From the NCBI GenBank assembly GCA_015178975.1, contig WHVD01000066.1:372001-436000 (forward strand): a stretch of 64,000 bases of DNA, given 5' to 3'. The stretch comes from Hysterangium stoloniferum. Lineage: Eukaryota; Basidiomycota; Agaricomycetes; Hysterangiales; Hysterangiaceae. The notes beneath the pieces were generated by a model. It saw only the letters and a program-made list of their open reading frames with translations, made no database searches and was not told the origin of the DNA. How positions within the stretch are numbered: position 1 is the first letter of the stretch; each line of letters opens with the position of its first letter. This document shows, piece after piece, positions 1 through 12,429 of the stretch. The translations under genes were made by a program, and so were the position numbers.

Positions 1-2726
1 TTCTCTTGCAAGGGACTCGGGAGAGAGCTCCACTGGCGACGGTGGCCGCGGCGGAGTGGACGGTACAAGACGAACAGGGAGACGTGCTTGGGGTGGTGGA
101 GAGGATCGCTCTGACAACATCTTCTCGGCGTCACCTCCTTCTGTTTCCCCCATGCCGGATGATGCGCTTGAGGGGTTCTGTGCCCTTGAATGTCTTCGCC
201 GCTTCATGGCCGGCTGGGCCTTCCGACCCGATGAAGAATTACGCTTCAGCATTTTCTTCAAATCTAACATGGGAGGCTTTTCGATAGCAGGAAGAGCCTG
301 TACCTGTAAAGGAGGTGCAGGAGAATGAACACTGGAAGTGGGGAGAATTTGGGGGTTTGTGCCGTGAGTCGGAGTCTGTTGTGAGACAGGACGAGGTGGC
401 GACGGAGAAATGGAGGGGGAAGCCAAGGGAATACGGAGTGACAGATGCCCCAGGCGTTTTCCAGGAGATGAACAAGACGTGGCAAACGGAGATGCCAACA
501 GGCCACTTCCGGATCCGCCTGCATTGCCTAGTACAATTGATCTTCTTGTAAACGTGGGTGAATAGGTATGTGAGGGCGGAGATAATGATGACGCCTGTTT
601 GTCCAACTGGAGTGCATCAAAAAAGGAGTGAAAGGCTCGTTCTTTCGAGGCTGGGGAGGAAGATGTTATTGAAATTTTGGATAATCTTGTCTGCACGGGA
701 GAGCGCGGCGATGATGTTATAAACCTCTTACTTGGGTTCGTTTTGCGTGAGCTTGCACCAGGGCCAAGTGGCAAGTGCATTGTCTTAGGCGATACCCAAG
801 GTGAACGCGTCGACACGGCATTGCGCACATTTCCGACACTTTGTGACGACACAGCAGCGGGGGAATTTGGCGCGAAGAACATCTCAGCAGTCCGTCTTCT
901 GCCCTCTACATCATCTTCATCGGAGTCATTGTCGAATGCTGGTCGATCTTGCAGGGCATTGAGATGTTTTGCAAGACGCTTTTGACCATGAGGCCCTAAG
1001 AACATACTCATCTGTGCGATCATCCGTCCTTCTCGAGTTAAGTTGTTCGCGACTGCTGAGCCTTCGATGCATTTGTCCGTCCATTGCTTCGCAAGATCTT
1101 CTGCTCCTTCGCCGACAACATTGTCGATCTCAACCCCTACCTCGAGACTTTCAACATCATCACGGGGAGAGACATAGTCAAGGTCATCTATCTGTACACC
1201 AGCCATACGCATGTCATTCCGGATAGCTTCTTCGCCGCCATCTGTCAAACAATCGGCAAACATGCGAGGCATACATGCCCAATCGAAATTGCCTAATTGT
1301 GGGTTGAGAAAGTTAGGCACAACCAGGTTGGGCTTGAAGAGCTTGACGAAAGCCCGCAGTTCTGGAAGGGTTGAGTGCCGGGAGAGAGGACATAGCTAAC
1401 ATAACAAAAGCGTACTTGAGTGCGACATTCGGGAAAGCAAGGAGGATTATACCAAGTTTGTGACTAGTTCACCGCTTTGCAGGCTTGTCAGAGTCTTTTC
1501 AAAGTATAAATCCCATTTGGATCTACTCAGGGTTACAGGATTCACGTAGACAACGCCATATGTACCATGTTCGACCTGGTCACATCGATTCCACCGTTCG
1601 CATGCGTGAAATCGAGTTGATGTGGAATTGCGGGTTAGTACAGAGTGAAGCGAGGGGTCTGAAATTCCGGTGTAAATGGAATATTTGTACCGATCAACAT
1701 GAATCTTTCAAAATCCTAAGATTGAATTCAATGCTAGAATGGGAGAGATTTACCTTGCTATTAAAAGCGCGCCCGACTGCCTTTAGCATATCTTCGTAAC
1801 CCCATGTCCATGAGTTAATGAAAAAGCGTGTGAGAGGAGGAAAGAATGACATTAATTGGACCAATCCTGCACACGCTTCTTCCTAGTGTGTTTTTGGTGA
1901 TTGTAAGTTTTTGGGTAGAGAAGACTAAGATGTAAAAGTTGACAAACCTTGCTGAGAATGTCGTGATGTGATAGCAAGCATGCTGTGTCCAAATAAATAC
2001 CGTCCAATGTACGTAAGGGCTTTTCATTGTCTGTGCCACAGCTAGCAGAATCAGAGTAACTAAGGGAGGGAGGTATATATTTCTGTAGCCAAGGGCTGCG
2101 TTTAAGCGAATCAACGAAGGAGCTCTCCGCGCGCAAGTCTCCGGTGTGTAAGAAATTGCCTTCAGGACCCTCGACAAGAAACCTGAAAAAGTGGCGATCT
2201 TCAGACAACATCTTCTACATAGGCTCAAACACGCACATAACTGCCCCAGGACAGTGATTTGCGTCGATCAGGGTTATAATGACAGTCACATCGTCTGAAA
2301 GCTGAATCTCTGTGGGAGTGTTGAGAGCTAACGTTCGCTGCCCTCTTGATGATTAATGGACGTTGTCCACAACTACGGCAAAATATTTACCAATAAATCT
2401 CTTGAGAAAATATTAACAGGCCCTCTTGAAGGTGTCTCTATTTTGAGGTGGGAATAAGGTCTGATCTTTTCCGATTTCTCCCCGTTGTCGAACGCAATTC
2501 TGTCACTTGCTGGCTCATAATTAAGGAGCATATGTTTTGCATCATTAGAACAGATGATACGTGATCCAAACGATTTTGCGTCAAGTCCAGTGATGTGATC
2601 TGAATGGGTATGAGATAGAAGGTACAGTGCTGGTGTGCTAAAGGATGGATCCTTCGGGGTTGTAAAGTTGTCCACTCGTATGCGGTATGGGTGTAAAAAT
2701 GAGTGATGCGGAGCGCTTGGAGGCAT
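1..2726 (-). CDS. Artemis/SNM1-type metallo-beta-lactamase DNA nuclease (partial, C-terminus beyond window)
   Basis: Nuclear nuclease of the SNM1/Artemis group (metallo-beta-lactamase plus beta-CASP), which processes hairpins, crosslinks or blocked DNA ends. Exons read on the minus strand: 2726-2391, 2337-2237, 2182-1948, 1882-1754, 1704-1453, 1395-1. The introns are 49-66 nt and restore one frame of 816 visible codons. Motifs in order: LSHTHSDHITGL (metal-binding HxHxDH) in exon 1; DANHCPGAVMFL across the exon 2/3 junction; HTGDLRAE and YLDTACLLSHHDILSK in exon 3; a beta-CASP segment with FINSWTWGYE, TRFHACERW and FVKLFKPNLVVPNF in exons 4-6. TRFHACERW and the late KPNLVVPN segment resemble Artemis more than Pso2. 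The last exon continues as a long Ser/Pro-rich, probably disordered tail that is still open at base 1. Start is the first in-frame ATG. Family is secure; Artemis versus another SNM1 paralogue is inference. Confidence 0.9.
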
Positions 2727-3782
2727 GGTAGCTCAGAAACACCGTTCAAAATTAAAGTACATTGAGTGTGTTTTATAAAACAAGCATTGACGAAACTAGT
2801 TGATCAAACGCGATGATGATTCGCGTCTCGACTCGGACATACGCGACGCGTGTTCAGGGTCAGGGAAAGGATTGCATTCAATCTCCGCAATTACTTATGT
2901 TCACCACCATCACCTCAATCTCCAATCAAAGTCACTCTAACAGTTTAGGAGGGGCAAATAACTGAAGCTATCGTTATCCATCTTTTCATAACTCGTTTTG
3001 TTGGATTGAGGTTCAAAGATGGTCATATCGAGGTGATTCATTGGACTTGAACCTGACAAGATCAGCCTACGAAATACACCGCGTCAATCTGTTTTATCTG
3101 TCGATGGTTGCTGTCGCCCTATGTCCCTTTGTCTCTCATCCCTCACGCATATTTTTCCTATTACGGCTATCATTTCCTATATAGGATGGAATGAACAACT
3201 CATTAAAATCGTTTACGGACCTGAACGCTATTGAAGGAACACAGCTAGTGAGGCCATCTGTTGAGAAACATATCAACAATTTAATTTGTCGCTATTTCTG
3301 GGCTCGGCATTGGCAGTCGATCGGATTGTTGTCCTTGAAAAATTTCTTCAGTCGAGTGGAAGTATTTCGTTAGCGACAATTGCGATTATTGAAGAAACTG
3401 AAGCTCCGGTGAAGTGAAACGCCATGGACCATGAGTTAGCATCACAGCCGTGTCCTATCTCTACCGGATAGAGGTGTTAAACTTGTAGCCGAGTCGATAA
3501 ATCACCAGTTTCGCTATTTTCTCACTCTTGTCGCCATGCTTCAAACACTTTCAAGGAACTGATATTACCCAATTTTGGCCCTGATACTTTTTCCATGATC
3601 CGATCCTCGAGTATAAAATCTATTGCGCTTGGATTGACTACTCATTAACGATTCCCCTCCAAAGACACACTCTCCTTATAGGTTCTATATAATCCTCATC
3701 TACAAGACATTATACGTTTCTAACCTCCCAACCGCACCAGCTTCATTACCACTTTATCGCTGCCAAAACTGCACTCATTAAA
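2727..3782. other. Divergent intergenic region between the nuclease gene and Pmp3
   Basis: About 1.05 kb separates two divergently transcribed genes, so both promoters should lie here. No conserved coding frame was seen. The plus-strand side ends in a pyrimidine-rich tract and a TATA-like box ahead of Pmp3. Confidence 0.5.
3612..3618 (+). promoter_or_regulatory. TATA-like box upstream of Pmp3
   Basis: TATAAAA lies about 165 nt before the Pmp3 start codon and is followed by a CT-rich stretch with CCTCC and CTCTCC, as is common in fungal core promoters. The position would leave a leader of about 130 nt. Assigned by sequence only. Confidence 0.4.
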
Positions 3783-4272
3783 ATGTCTTCCCAACAACAG
3801 TTCAATAACAACAACCAACAGGGACAGGTCGGCCCGCCTAAAAACATCTCGAATGATGACCTCTTGCTGTACATTGTGTGCTTGTGAGTTTTATAACGTG
3901 CGTTCTCCTGAACATCCATTAATTCTTCAACAGCTTCTGTCCACCATTGGCCATCTTCTGGCGTAAGTATCTTTCATAAATCATTCCCATTACACTACTC
4001 ATCGTTCCCTAATCAAGTCAAGAATGGCTGTGAACAGGGTGCGTATACTTACTCCCTCATTATAGTCTTGTTTATCCTTAATTTTTATTAGAGGTTATTC
4101 TTACCCTTATTCTATGGTTGTTGTTCTGGTTCCCTGGTTTCATTTACGCTCTGTATGTGGTTCTCTCCCACTACTCAACAACCATTTTATACTGTTTTCT
4201 TCTTCCAGTTACCTCATCATGCAAAACCAAAAAGCAATGCAACAAAGGAACCAGCAAGGCAGCGTTGCTTAA
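3783..4272 (+). CDS. PMP3: Pmp3/UPF0057 small plasma-membrane proteolipid
   Basis: Small stress-related membrane proteolipid (Pmp3/RCI2 family) that in yeast modulates membrane potential and cation tolerance. The gene is cut by four tiny introns, so no long open frame shows. Splicing GTGAGT..CAACAG, GTAAGT..ATCAAG, GTGCGT..TATTAG and GTATGT..TTCCAG gives a protein of about 90 aa. It has a Gln/Asn-rich N-terminus (MSSQQQFNNNNQQ), the family signature DLLLYIVCFFCPPLAIFWLK, a first membrane helix, NGCEQ, a second helix (VILTLILWLLFWFPGFIYAL) and a polar Gln-rich tail. The PPLAxF and PGxIxALY motifs are diagnostic. The third exon is only about 20 nt; its exact acceptor is inferred from frame. It is followed by about 490 nt without a gene. 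Confidence 0.85.
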
Positions 4273-4764
4273 ATGATACTTGCGCTAGTTCTTCTACTCT
4301 GTGATTGTTGGGCCCACAGCCCTGAGGGTTGTAAAAGCTCGTATTATTGTAGGCAGCCGAAAAGTTCTGCTGTTCACCAGTTGATACCACTTGCTATAAT
4401 AAATCGGAACGCTTTCGGATGTGATTGGCTAACTCGAGCTGAGTTCAAAACTGCTCCTTGTGTAAAAGTTACTCCGGGCAAAGGATACATCTTGTTCTCA
4501 AGTGAACGAGCAAATGAATGAACACCTTCACTCCTGCAATATTATATTCAACGTAATTTTTTTCTGTTTGTCAAACCAAAAAAACATTTGAAAATTACAT
4601 AATACAATAGACCTTACCGAAGCCACGCACAAGGCGCTTCCCCACATAAGATAAAGGGAACCTGTTACTATTGGCCAACTCAGCTCGCTATTGTTCTTTT
4701 AACAAGGGGTGGCGTTGACGGCCGTGCTTTTTAAGCCGCTCGTTTTAACCCCGTGTTCTTCACT
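4273..4764. other. Intergenic region between Pmp3 and the F-box gene
   Basis: About 490 nt with an A/T-rich stretch near 4540-4610. It should hold the Pmp3 3' end and the promoter of the F-box gene. An 82-codon open frame at its start shows no recognisable protein features and is treated as untranslated sequence. Confidence 0.4.
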
Positions 4765-6640
4765 ATGGCTGACCAGTCAGTGTTACCCTACTCTCATATC
4801 GCGCTCTCTCTATTAAATGACGATCCCAACTTTAGACATAAGACCATTCTTAGGGCAAAAGACCGTATGTTCAAACAACAATTCATCTAAACTATTTGCT
4901 TGATTGTCATTAGGCTCGGTTGCCTCTGTGGAAATTGAAAATCTCAATCGAAGTATTGGCAATCTAGAAGCCTTAGAGTCAAAGTTATTGCAAGATTTAA
5001 TTGGCGTACGAGCACGTCTATCGTCGCTACAAGCTCAACGGTCGGAGCTGCAGTTGCGGATAGCGGCCGTGTGGACACTACCGAACGAAATTTTATCGTA
5101 TATTTTTGAAATGGGCGTATTACAGCAGCAAGAGGAGGGACCGCCGACACCAGTTGACAAAGCTAATGAAAAGCCCGTAAAACCAGACTTCCAAGTACTA
5201 GTCTCGCATGTAAGTCAGTTGTTCCGCGATGTCGCGCTGCACACACCCTCCCTATGGACTTTGGTACGCGTTCCGGACTTGACTCCGCGACGGCTGGACT
5301 ATCTCCGAACATTTTTAGGACGTTCAGGCTCCTCTTCTTCCCTTGAAATCATCCTGGATTGTGTTCAATGTTATCCCCTCGAACATGATGACATCGATAC
5401 AGCCATGGCTATGATGGTACCACACATATCGCGCTTGAGGCGATTCACGGCGCGATTTGATGCATTTGATGCTATGCACAATGTCCTTAAGAACCTCACG
5501 AGACCAGCGCCGTTACTTGAAGCGTTGGAGCTCAGTTTGGACTGCGGCCGAAGGTTTGATGAGACATCTGCATTTGAGCCGTCTAGTCTTCGTGCACCTC
5601 TTAAACTCTTTGACGGGCACGTTCCAAGACTCTCTGCACTTGCGCTTGATGGCGTACATGTTGCATGGGATCAATGCAACTTCCAGGACATATATGATAT
5701 CCATTTAGGATTCCATACGCACGATGTTCGACCCAGTTGGCCTGTCTTCAAGGCGATCATGGATGCCTCACCATGCCTCACCATTTTAGACCTTCGTGGC
5801 TCTGCGCCTATAATCTCCAGCGTTCCCGCTGAAGCCTTTGCATGCACACCGGCACGTATGGAGTCCTTGATGGACATGCGAATATCAGATATATCTGCAG
5901 ACTATGCGGCTAATCTGATCTCCCTCTTTGTGGCACCTAATCTGCAGTTCCTCGCGTTAACGAACCTGAAGAACGACGACTATTCTTCCCTTCTTGATCG
6001 AATAGCAGGACCGCCGGCTTTGTTCCCGAACCTCGAGTCGCTCAAGTTATCCACAGTCGAGGCCAATGAGGATTCTGTCGCAGCCCTTTTACACGCTTTT
6101 AAGACGTTAAAGCGGCTTGCGCTACACGTACGGGAAGACCAAAAATCATGGCTTGACCTGCTAGTGCAGTCTCGTGCGGACGGCGAGCTTTTATGTCCCA
6201 AGCTCGAGGTACTCAAGTGCGTTGGGATGGAGGCTGATAGTATTAAGGATATGTTGCAGAAGCGCAAGATCGCAGGGGTCCCCATCCCGAAGCTAGAAAT
6301 CGAAGATGAAACGGCTGCTTGGGCAAGCCACCATACCTTGAAGTGGCTCCGGAGTAATACAGACGTTGAGATTGTGGAGCCCTCTGAGTTTGCAGACGAT
6401 GAACTTTCGGAGTCGGGGTCGGAGCACTGGGACTCGGAAGACGAGCAGGATTTTAATCACTGGAGTGGCATTGCTCCTTATTTGTCTTTTACGTTTTCTG
6501 ACGTGGATGAAGGGTCCGAAGACGATGACGACTACGATCATTCGGAAATGGAAGAGGAGGTGGAAGAGGCACACGGAGGTAGTGAAATGGAAGTAGATTA
6601 CACTATTACCGATGTGTCTAGTGGAGAGGAGCCTTCATGA
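4765..6640 (+). CDS. F-box-like / leucine-rich-repeat-like protein
   Basis: Probable substrate adaptor of an SCF-type ubiquitin ligase, from the large F-box-like family expanded in Agaricomycetes. Two exons, 4765-4864 and 4914-6640, flank a 49-nt intron (GTATGT..CATTAG). The ATG at 4765 gives MADQSVLPYSHIALSLLNDD and stays in frame through the junction, for 608 aa. A heptad-like coiled coil (about residues 37-85: IENLNRSIGNLEALESKL..) precedes the F-box-like segment VWTLPNEILSYIFE (about residues 86-100). Leucine-rich segments such as CLTILDLRG, LQFLALTNLK, LESLKLS and LKRLALHV follow to about residue 460. The C-terminal 100 residues are strongly acidic (SEDDDDYDHSEMEEEVEE). A coiled coil before the F-box is a recurrent agaric arrangement. 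The target is unknown. Confidence 0.82.
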
Positions 6641-6838
6641 TTTGTACATTTCGAGATTTTCCTATTGTATTTCTAATGGGATTTAGATGCAACGCGACCA
6701 ACTTTTTTCCACGTGTAATGAACCCTAACACCTTCATTGGCCAAGATCGTCATATATGGCGACTGTTGTCCAAGTAATACAGTATAATACAAGTAAGGTA
6801 TACGTATACACTATTAACCCAGGTTAAACATGATAAAG

Positions 6839-8099
6839 CTACCGATCCCCTCCCACAGTCCCCATAGCATTCCGCGCAAAAGGATTACCTCCCATACCCG
6901 GAGCAAAAGGGGCAGCGAGAGGTGTCGGGAAACCACCTCCAAGGCCTGGCGTGGAAAGACCGTTGGTTAAACCGGGTGGTCCGCCGAGGCCTTGCTGATG
7001 GTTTTGCTGGTGGTGCTGGTGCTGGTGCTGGTGCTGCGGCGTTGTAGGCATCGGACCACGATCTCGTTCGGCCGCCGTTGCGCCAGCTCGATCCGGTTCT
7101 GAGACGAGGTTGCCATTAGCATATGATGACCCGAGACCATATAGCGTGCCGTTGAATTGCTCGTCATCCAGTTTATCTGCGAAATAGATTTCTCGCATTT
7201 TGAAGAAGGTGGCTGAAGTAAGCAGCGAATCCGACCCTGCTTGAGAGGATCCTATCCGCATGACCTGTATCAGAGGTTCTAAGTAAATATAAACGCGTAG
7301 CTCCAGGACGTGTTGCGTACACCAAGGTCATCAGCTACATCTTGTAAACCCCCCTTCAACGGTTTGCAAGCGCGCATGATAAACTTGACGTCGTATATTG
7401 ACGGGAACCAGATGTGTAAAATTTCAAAGAACTCCTTCTCGTCATTTGGTAGGCAGGCATTCGTGAGGAGCTTCACTAGATATCCGAAGTCGTACCCACT
7501 GAAGAGTGTCTCAGTCGCGTAAGTTGAGCAAAGGGTGGGTAAGAACATACCTGTGAAATGATATCCACTTGGTTGTATCAGACAGTACCAAACCCGATGT
7601 AATCAAGAGCTCCGCAAAGTCGTTAGGTAAAATACCATTCTCTTCGTGCCGTTGAAAGTCGATACCTGACTTCTGTAGAAGCTCCAAAGAATCAGGGGCA
7701 TACATATCTTCACTGAAAGTTCTTATCAGCATATCGCGGGCAGTTAACATATACTCAACTCACTTCAAACTAAACCGAAAGTTAAATTGCCATGTCGAGA
7801 TTTCCTGAGGATAATTACCCTCGTCGTCTGCCAACGTGATTCCGATCTGTATAAGCTTCAGCAATTCGACATTACACCGCATCGTTTGATAGTGATAGTC
7901 CGAGGATGTCTTAAATGACCCAATTGGACGGGCTACGACACCCGGAAACTCTGTATCCTGTATGTCATTCTGTCAGAAAACGTTCAAAACTGTAAACAGT
8001 AGCACCAAATACCATGGCCACGTATGGGTAGTTTTCAATGACGTTTCTAATATTCCGCATTTCACTATCAAGGTTATTTTGCCAGACATCTCGAATCAT
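6839..8099 (-). CDS. CAF1: CCR4-NOT deadenylase subunit Caf1/Pop2
   Basis: DEDD-family 3' exonuclease of the CCR4-NOT complex, shortening mRNA poly(A) tails in the cytoplasm. Read on the minus strand from the ATG at 8099 (MIRDVW), exons are joined by short introns near 7975-7945, 7757-7708, 7550-7509 and 7312-7265. Visible motifs: NIRNVIENYPYVAM then DTEFPGVVARPIGSF (catalytic D and E), WISFHSGYDFGYLVKLLT (catalytic D), FPSIYDVKFIM, LKGGLQDVADDLGV and RIGSSQAGSDSLLTSATFFKMRE (last catalytic D), ending with LYGLG. A 95-residue fungal tail follows, with a His/Gln run (HQHQHQHHQQ) and Gly/Pro-rich sequence. The ATG used is the only one in frame before the core; an acceptor-like TTCTCAG lies upstream, so a further 5' exon is possible. 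Confidence 0.9.
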
Positions 8100-9000
8100 G
8101 CTCGTTTTGGTGAAGCCCGTAGGCTCCTGAGAAGATACAGGAAAATGACTTGCAGTTAAAAACAAAAGTAGCGATCGCAATGTGCGGAGTTAGAATAATG
8201 GTGTAAGCGCGTGTAACCCGTGGTTGAGCTGAAAATTACTTGGGGAAATAAATGTGGGTGCTTTCAATAGATCTATCGAATTTAGCTACATGGTCAATAT
8301 GAGCATCGATAGATGTGCAGGCTTCAACCTCGAGATGAGGTGTTTCGCTGTAACCTGACATGTCAAAACTTGCAGTTTGTAAGTCCACAAAACAAAACCT
8401 GAACAAATGGCCTGTTGGCATGGACAAGTGAAGCGCATACCCAGTAGTAGTACTAGTAATTTTCAACCCGAGCACAACAGTCAGCGACACAAGAAGTTTC
8501 AGAGTGCTGGAGGCCGGTACTCAAAGCCTAACACTAGCATCGGGGACAGAAAGAAACGAAGAGGGGGGGGCGAAAAAACCATGGCATACACTGACGGATC
8601 GTGCGACAATAATGAAGACAAAATACGGGAGCTAGCAGTGGAGTGTGGTGCAGTCATGGAAACCCAAGAAACCTCGCCAAGTCGTTGATATTGTCACATA
8701 GTTTTGGTACCAAGGAGTTCTGGCTGTCGTTGTAAAACCTAGTATACGGCTGGATAAAGCACTTTGCGGTGAATATACATATAGAAAAATACATAAAGAA
8801 TATGTAGAAGTTTACATCCTTAATAAATATTGTGTTAACGTTTTGAATTTTGATTTTCAAGCCTAAATTGTTACGCGGATATATATATTTACTATTGGAC
8901 AGCATATATCGCGATAGAAGTCCTGAATAGTTACGGGATAATCAGTCAAATGTACACATGGTGTAATACAATTCGGTGCCGGTAACCCTCACAGCACGAC
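8100..9000. other. Intergenic region between Caf1 and the Band-7 gene
   Basis: About 900 nt holding the Caf1 5' region and the 3' end of the Band-7 gene. A G8 run at about 8565 and an A/T-rich stretch at 8760-8930 were noted. Small open frames on both strands have no conserved features. Confidence 0.4.
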
Positions 9001-11363
9001 CTACTTGCCCTCTTTACCTCCCATGGCAGCAGCCAACCCAAAGGCCATATGATCGCCTGCCCTGGCACCCGCCTCAGCCGTAGGAACAAATATCGTCTTG
9101 TTGCCATAGCTTCTGACACGTTCCACATCGAGCCTACGTAACTCCATCTCCTGGGCGAAATGGTCTTTGACATCCGCGTCCGCCAATGCCCTGAGGCGAA
9201 TGGCGTCTGCTTCAGCCTTGGCAATGAGACGAGTCGCATCAGCCCGTGCTTCAGTTTCGATCTGGAGTGCTTGGGCTGCTGCGCGGGCGGTGGTCACTGC
9301 ATTATAGGCGTCAGAATCTGCTTGTGTCTGTTTGGAAAAGGGGTTAGCACTGGTGGTGGGGTGGAGGAACAGTCAGAAATGCATTACGTTTCTGGTCTGT
9401 GCCTTGATACGAGCAACGGATAGTGCACCCTCTTCTTGCTTGATCTTATTGCTGTTTTCACGGTCGACATTCTGATTCGAATAGATCAGAAAGGTCAATA
9501 TACATGTGTGTCATTACTTACTGCAGCCTCCACTTGTGTTTGCAATGCTAAGATAATAGTGGTTGTTAAAAGGGTAGTGGATAAAGTAAAATGTTACAAA
9601 CCCCTGGTGGTCAATTTCTCCATTTGATGAGCGACATCTCCCTTGAATTGACGATCGATGACAGCTGTAATGAAGTTTATTTAGCCGATGTAACTGGTGC
9701 TATAATACCGACACTCGCCAAGATCCTTTAATACAATTCCGTATTCCAACGCTGCTTGGTGCAGTTCATCCATCGCTTGTGTCCTCAAAGCGTCAAGGAA
9801 AGCGGCCGAGGGATCATCGTTTTCACTCTTCATGTGATCACCACCGAGAGAACGTTGCTTAACCATGGCACTGTAGTCGAGGTGGCTAACAATTTGGGTG
9901 AGCACACTCTGGGCCTTGTCCTGTATCGCCATGGTCAGGAATTGATCGAGAAAGCGTAGGAGTGCAACAAACCCTCAATGCATCATAAGGGGTGTTGTAT
10001 CCATGAGTGGTGAGCTGTTTTGAGAGAAGAGAAATCAATACAGAATAACCAGACCAGAAGCATGCGACTCACCATCAATGGGCTAGTTAGTTGCCACTTG
10101 AGATAAATGGTCAGACTAACGGGGACCTGGTCTCGAGTATATCTATAATTGCGCGTTAGGTTGGTAATATGGAGCAAATAAAATTTCTACATACATATCC
10201 TTCGTCGGCATCTCGATCTGGTTCTCACCACAAGTATATAATCCTCTGAGGGTTACATTAGGATTCGTAATGTAGTGCTGGCCTGCACCAAGTAGTTCAA
10301 GATCGTCACCACGCTGAAGCACGGCGCAATTGTTAGCGGGAATGTCGAGGCTATTGAAACACGTGAGACGGAGAATGGTAGGATGAAAGAGTGATAGAGG
10401 GCTTACAACAGTGCCACGACATATTCCGTATGAGTACCGCTGATGGTGGACTTCATCTTGACTTCATGAGTAGCTCCAAGAATCTGCTTTGTAACGGGAT
10501 CTTTCACTTTGTTAGGCAAGTGTGTTTGATCTACGACAGCAAGAACGGTGTAGGAGCCCTCAAGCGCCAAAGCAACAAATCCTTTTGAAAAAATAAGTCG
10601 TCTTTCATAGATATACTGTAGGGGAGAAATCACCGGCATTCTTAACCACAAATATATGATTTTGAGGGTCAGAAATCACAGCAGCTTGATTCTGGGAGAC
10701 TTGTAGGATTGTAAGGCCAAGGAATTCCACAACGGTGTCGGATACTAGGGCAGACATTAGAACGATTGCAATAGACATCGAGCAACTAACATCCTTTGGT
10801 TCCATGCCATTGTCTGGCCCACCAATTTCTGAAGGGGAACCCAGGATAGCGACCGGGACGAGTAATGAGCTTGGGAAGACCACCGTGATTTACAAGACCT
10901 ATATTTCCGGGAGTGATTTCCTTTCCTATCCAATCTGTTGGTTTCTTTTATATGATATTTAGGATGTAACCTGTTTCTGCTACTTAAACAACTGGAAACT
11001 TACCTTCCGAGAGATCAGGCGGTTTTGGCCGCTCTGTGAAGATATGAGCTATTGTAAAATAAAGCAAAAAAGGAAGAGAGTACTCACATTTCGCAACTCC
11101 AAGTCCAACTTTTGGAGAGCCGCCACGACACCATCCTTCTCAACTTTGATGAAGTAAGGCTTGCCGTCATCCATGTAATCGCCAGCTATGACGAATGGCG
11201 CTTTGCTTTTGTTCGCGTCCTTGTATGTAGTCGTTGATTTGCCAGCGTACACTCCGTCTGAACCCAATGGAAGATCGACTGGTTTCTTCGTTGAAGATCC
11301 GTTCGCTGGGTGGTCACCACCAAAGACCGTAGTTCCACCTGCGACGCTGCGAGTGTCTGACAT
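9001..11363 (-). CDS. SPFH/Band-7 domain protein
   Basis: Membrane-scaffold protein of the SPFH (stomatin/prohibitin/flotillin/HflK) superfamily. It starts at ATG 11363 (MSDTRSVAGGTTVFGG) and is split into roughly ten exons by introns of about 50-60 nt. Recognisable segments in order: polar N-terminus; EITPGNIGLVNHGGLPKLI then PGRYPGFPFRNWWARQWHG near 10,900-10,800; VSQNQAAVISDPQNHIFVV; ALEGSYTVLAVVDQTHLPNK; TRDQVPVSLTIYLKWQLTSP (typical SPFH beta strand, about 10,140-10,080); AQSVLTQIVSHLDYSAM; and a C-terminal helical arm with RAAAQALQIETEARADATRL (about 9300-9240), rich in Ala/Glu/Arg like other Band-7 coiled-coil arms, ending MGGKEGK. No clear signal peptide was seen. Exact exon borders in the middle are not fully resolved. 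Substrate or partner unknown. Confidence 0.78.
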
Positions 11364-12429
11364 GCCAGAGGTTATGTATTTACTGATATTATGACCCTAA
11401 GGTGAGTTATAGAGAGTTATAAAGTGCGTAAGGTGGAAGAGGAAGGATTAACTGTTAGATCCTGCAATCAACGCTCCTTTGGATTTTATATGATGTTCTT
11501 CAATTGTACAAGTGTGAATGATTACGAAGGAACACTGCCATTGTTAGACGTGCACAGCTCATCAGCTGTGTCGCGTCGTGTCACGTCTATAACGGGACTA
11601 GTGCACAGGACGCATGACTTAATCACTTAGATATAAGACATGTTATATTTTGGCCGGCATCACATGCATCTCAGACTTTTGATGTTCGGCAGTGTTTGCA
11701 ACTAATGCCTCTCTCACTGCCTCCCCCTCTCCATATTTGGAACTCATACATTAAAACAGTATATATAAATAGACGGGATGAGATCAAGGAGTTCTACTTT
11801 CAAGTAAAAATTATGATATTACTATCCAACTATTGAACACGGAGGCCTAGAATTATTAATAACCTGAGATGTTATGCATACCGACCCTAATAAGTTCCAC
11901 TGTAGGTTGCGCGTTATATAACGTGTTTCGTCTTGCGGGTGTTTTCTGATGCTCAGCTTTCCGCTAGTTCCTGCCTCCTACTTATAAATCACCGGTGCAG
12001 GCATATAGGCTGTGACCTTATTGGAAACAGGCCATGTAATGGTCCGTATAAATTGGAGTGAGGCGCCTGTGGAGCTTCTGTTCTACATTCTGACGGCCCT
12101 GGGAAGTACAAGCGGTTCCAGGTCTCAGCGCTAGCTGAAGGTATTTCTATCCCTTTTATACGCATACATATGGTCTGCAACACTGCTGTTACGGCTAGTG
12201 TAAATTGTATCCCTGGCTGCGGTGCTCACAATCAATCGTCGTTTATGATGATATTATGACATAACCCTCCAGGAAGAGAGACCAACCCCCGAAAGATTGC
12301 AATGTCACCTATTTTTGCAATAGCTGCAGTACTCCCCAGTCTCTTCTGCATATCAATTAGTGTATTGGTAGAGCTCAGCTGCCTACTGTAGTGTTGCATG
12401 AGTACTATGCAATCAGTTGGGAATTTTGT
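11364..12429. other. Intergenic region at the left edge of the transposon island
   Basis: About 1 kb with no supported gene. It contains a TATA-like TATATAAATA near 11,761 and moderate A/T richness. From about 12,230 onward CpG becomes scarce, marking the start of old repeat-derived DNA. Confidence 0.4.

Noticed and set aside
4273..4521. 82-codon open frame after Pmp3
   Set aside because: Follows the Pmp3 stop directly, with no recognisable domain or splice continuation; more likely 3' untranslated DNA.
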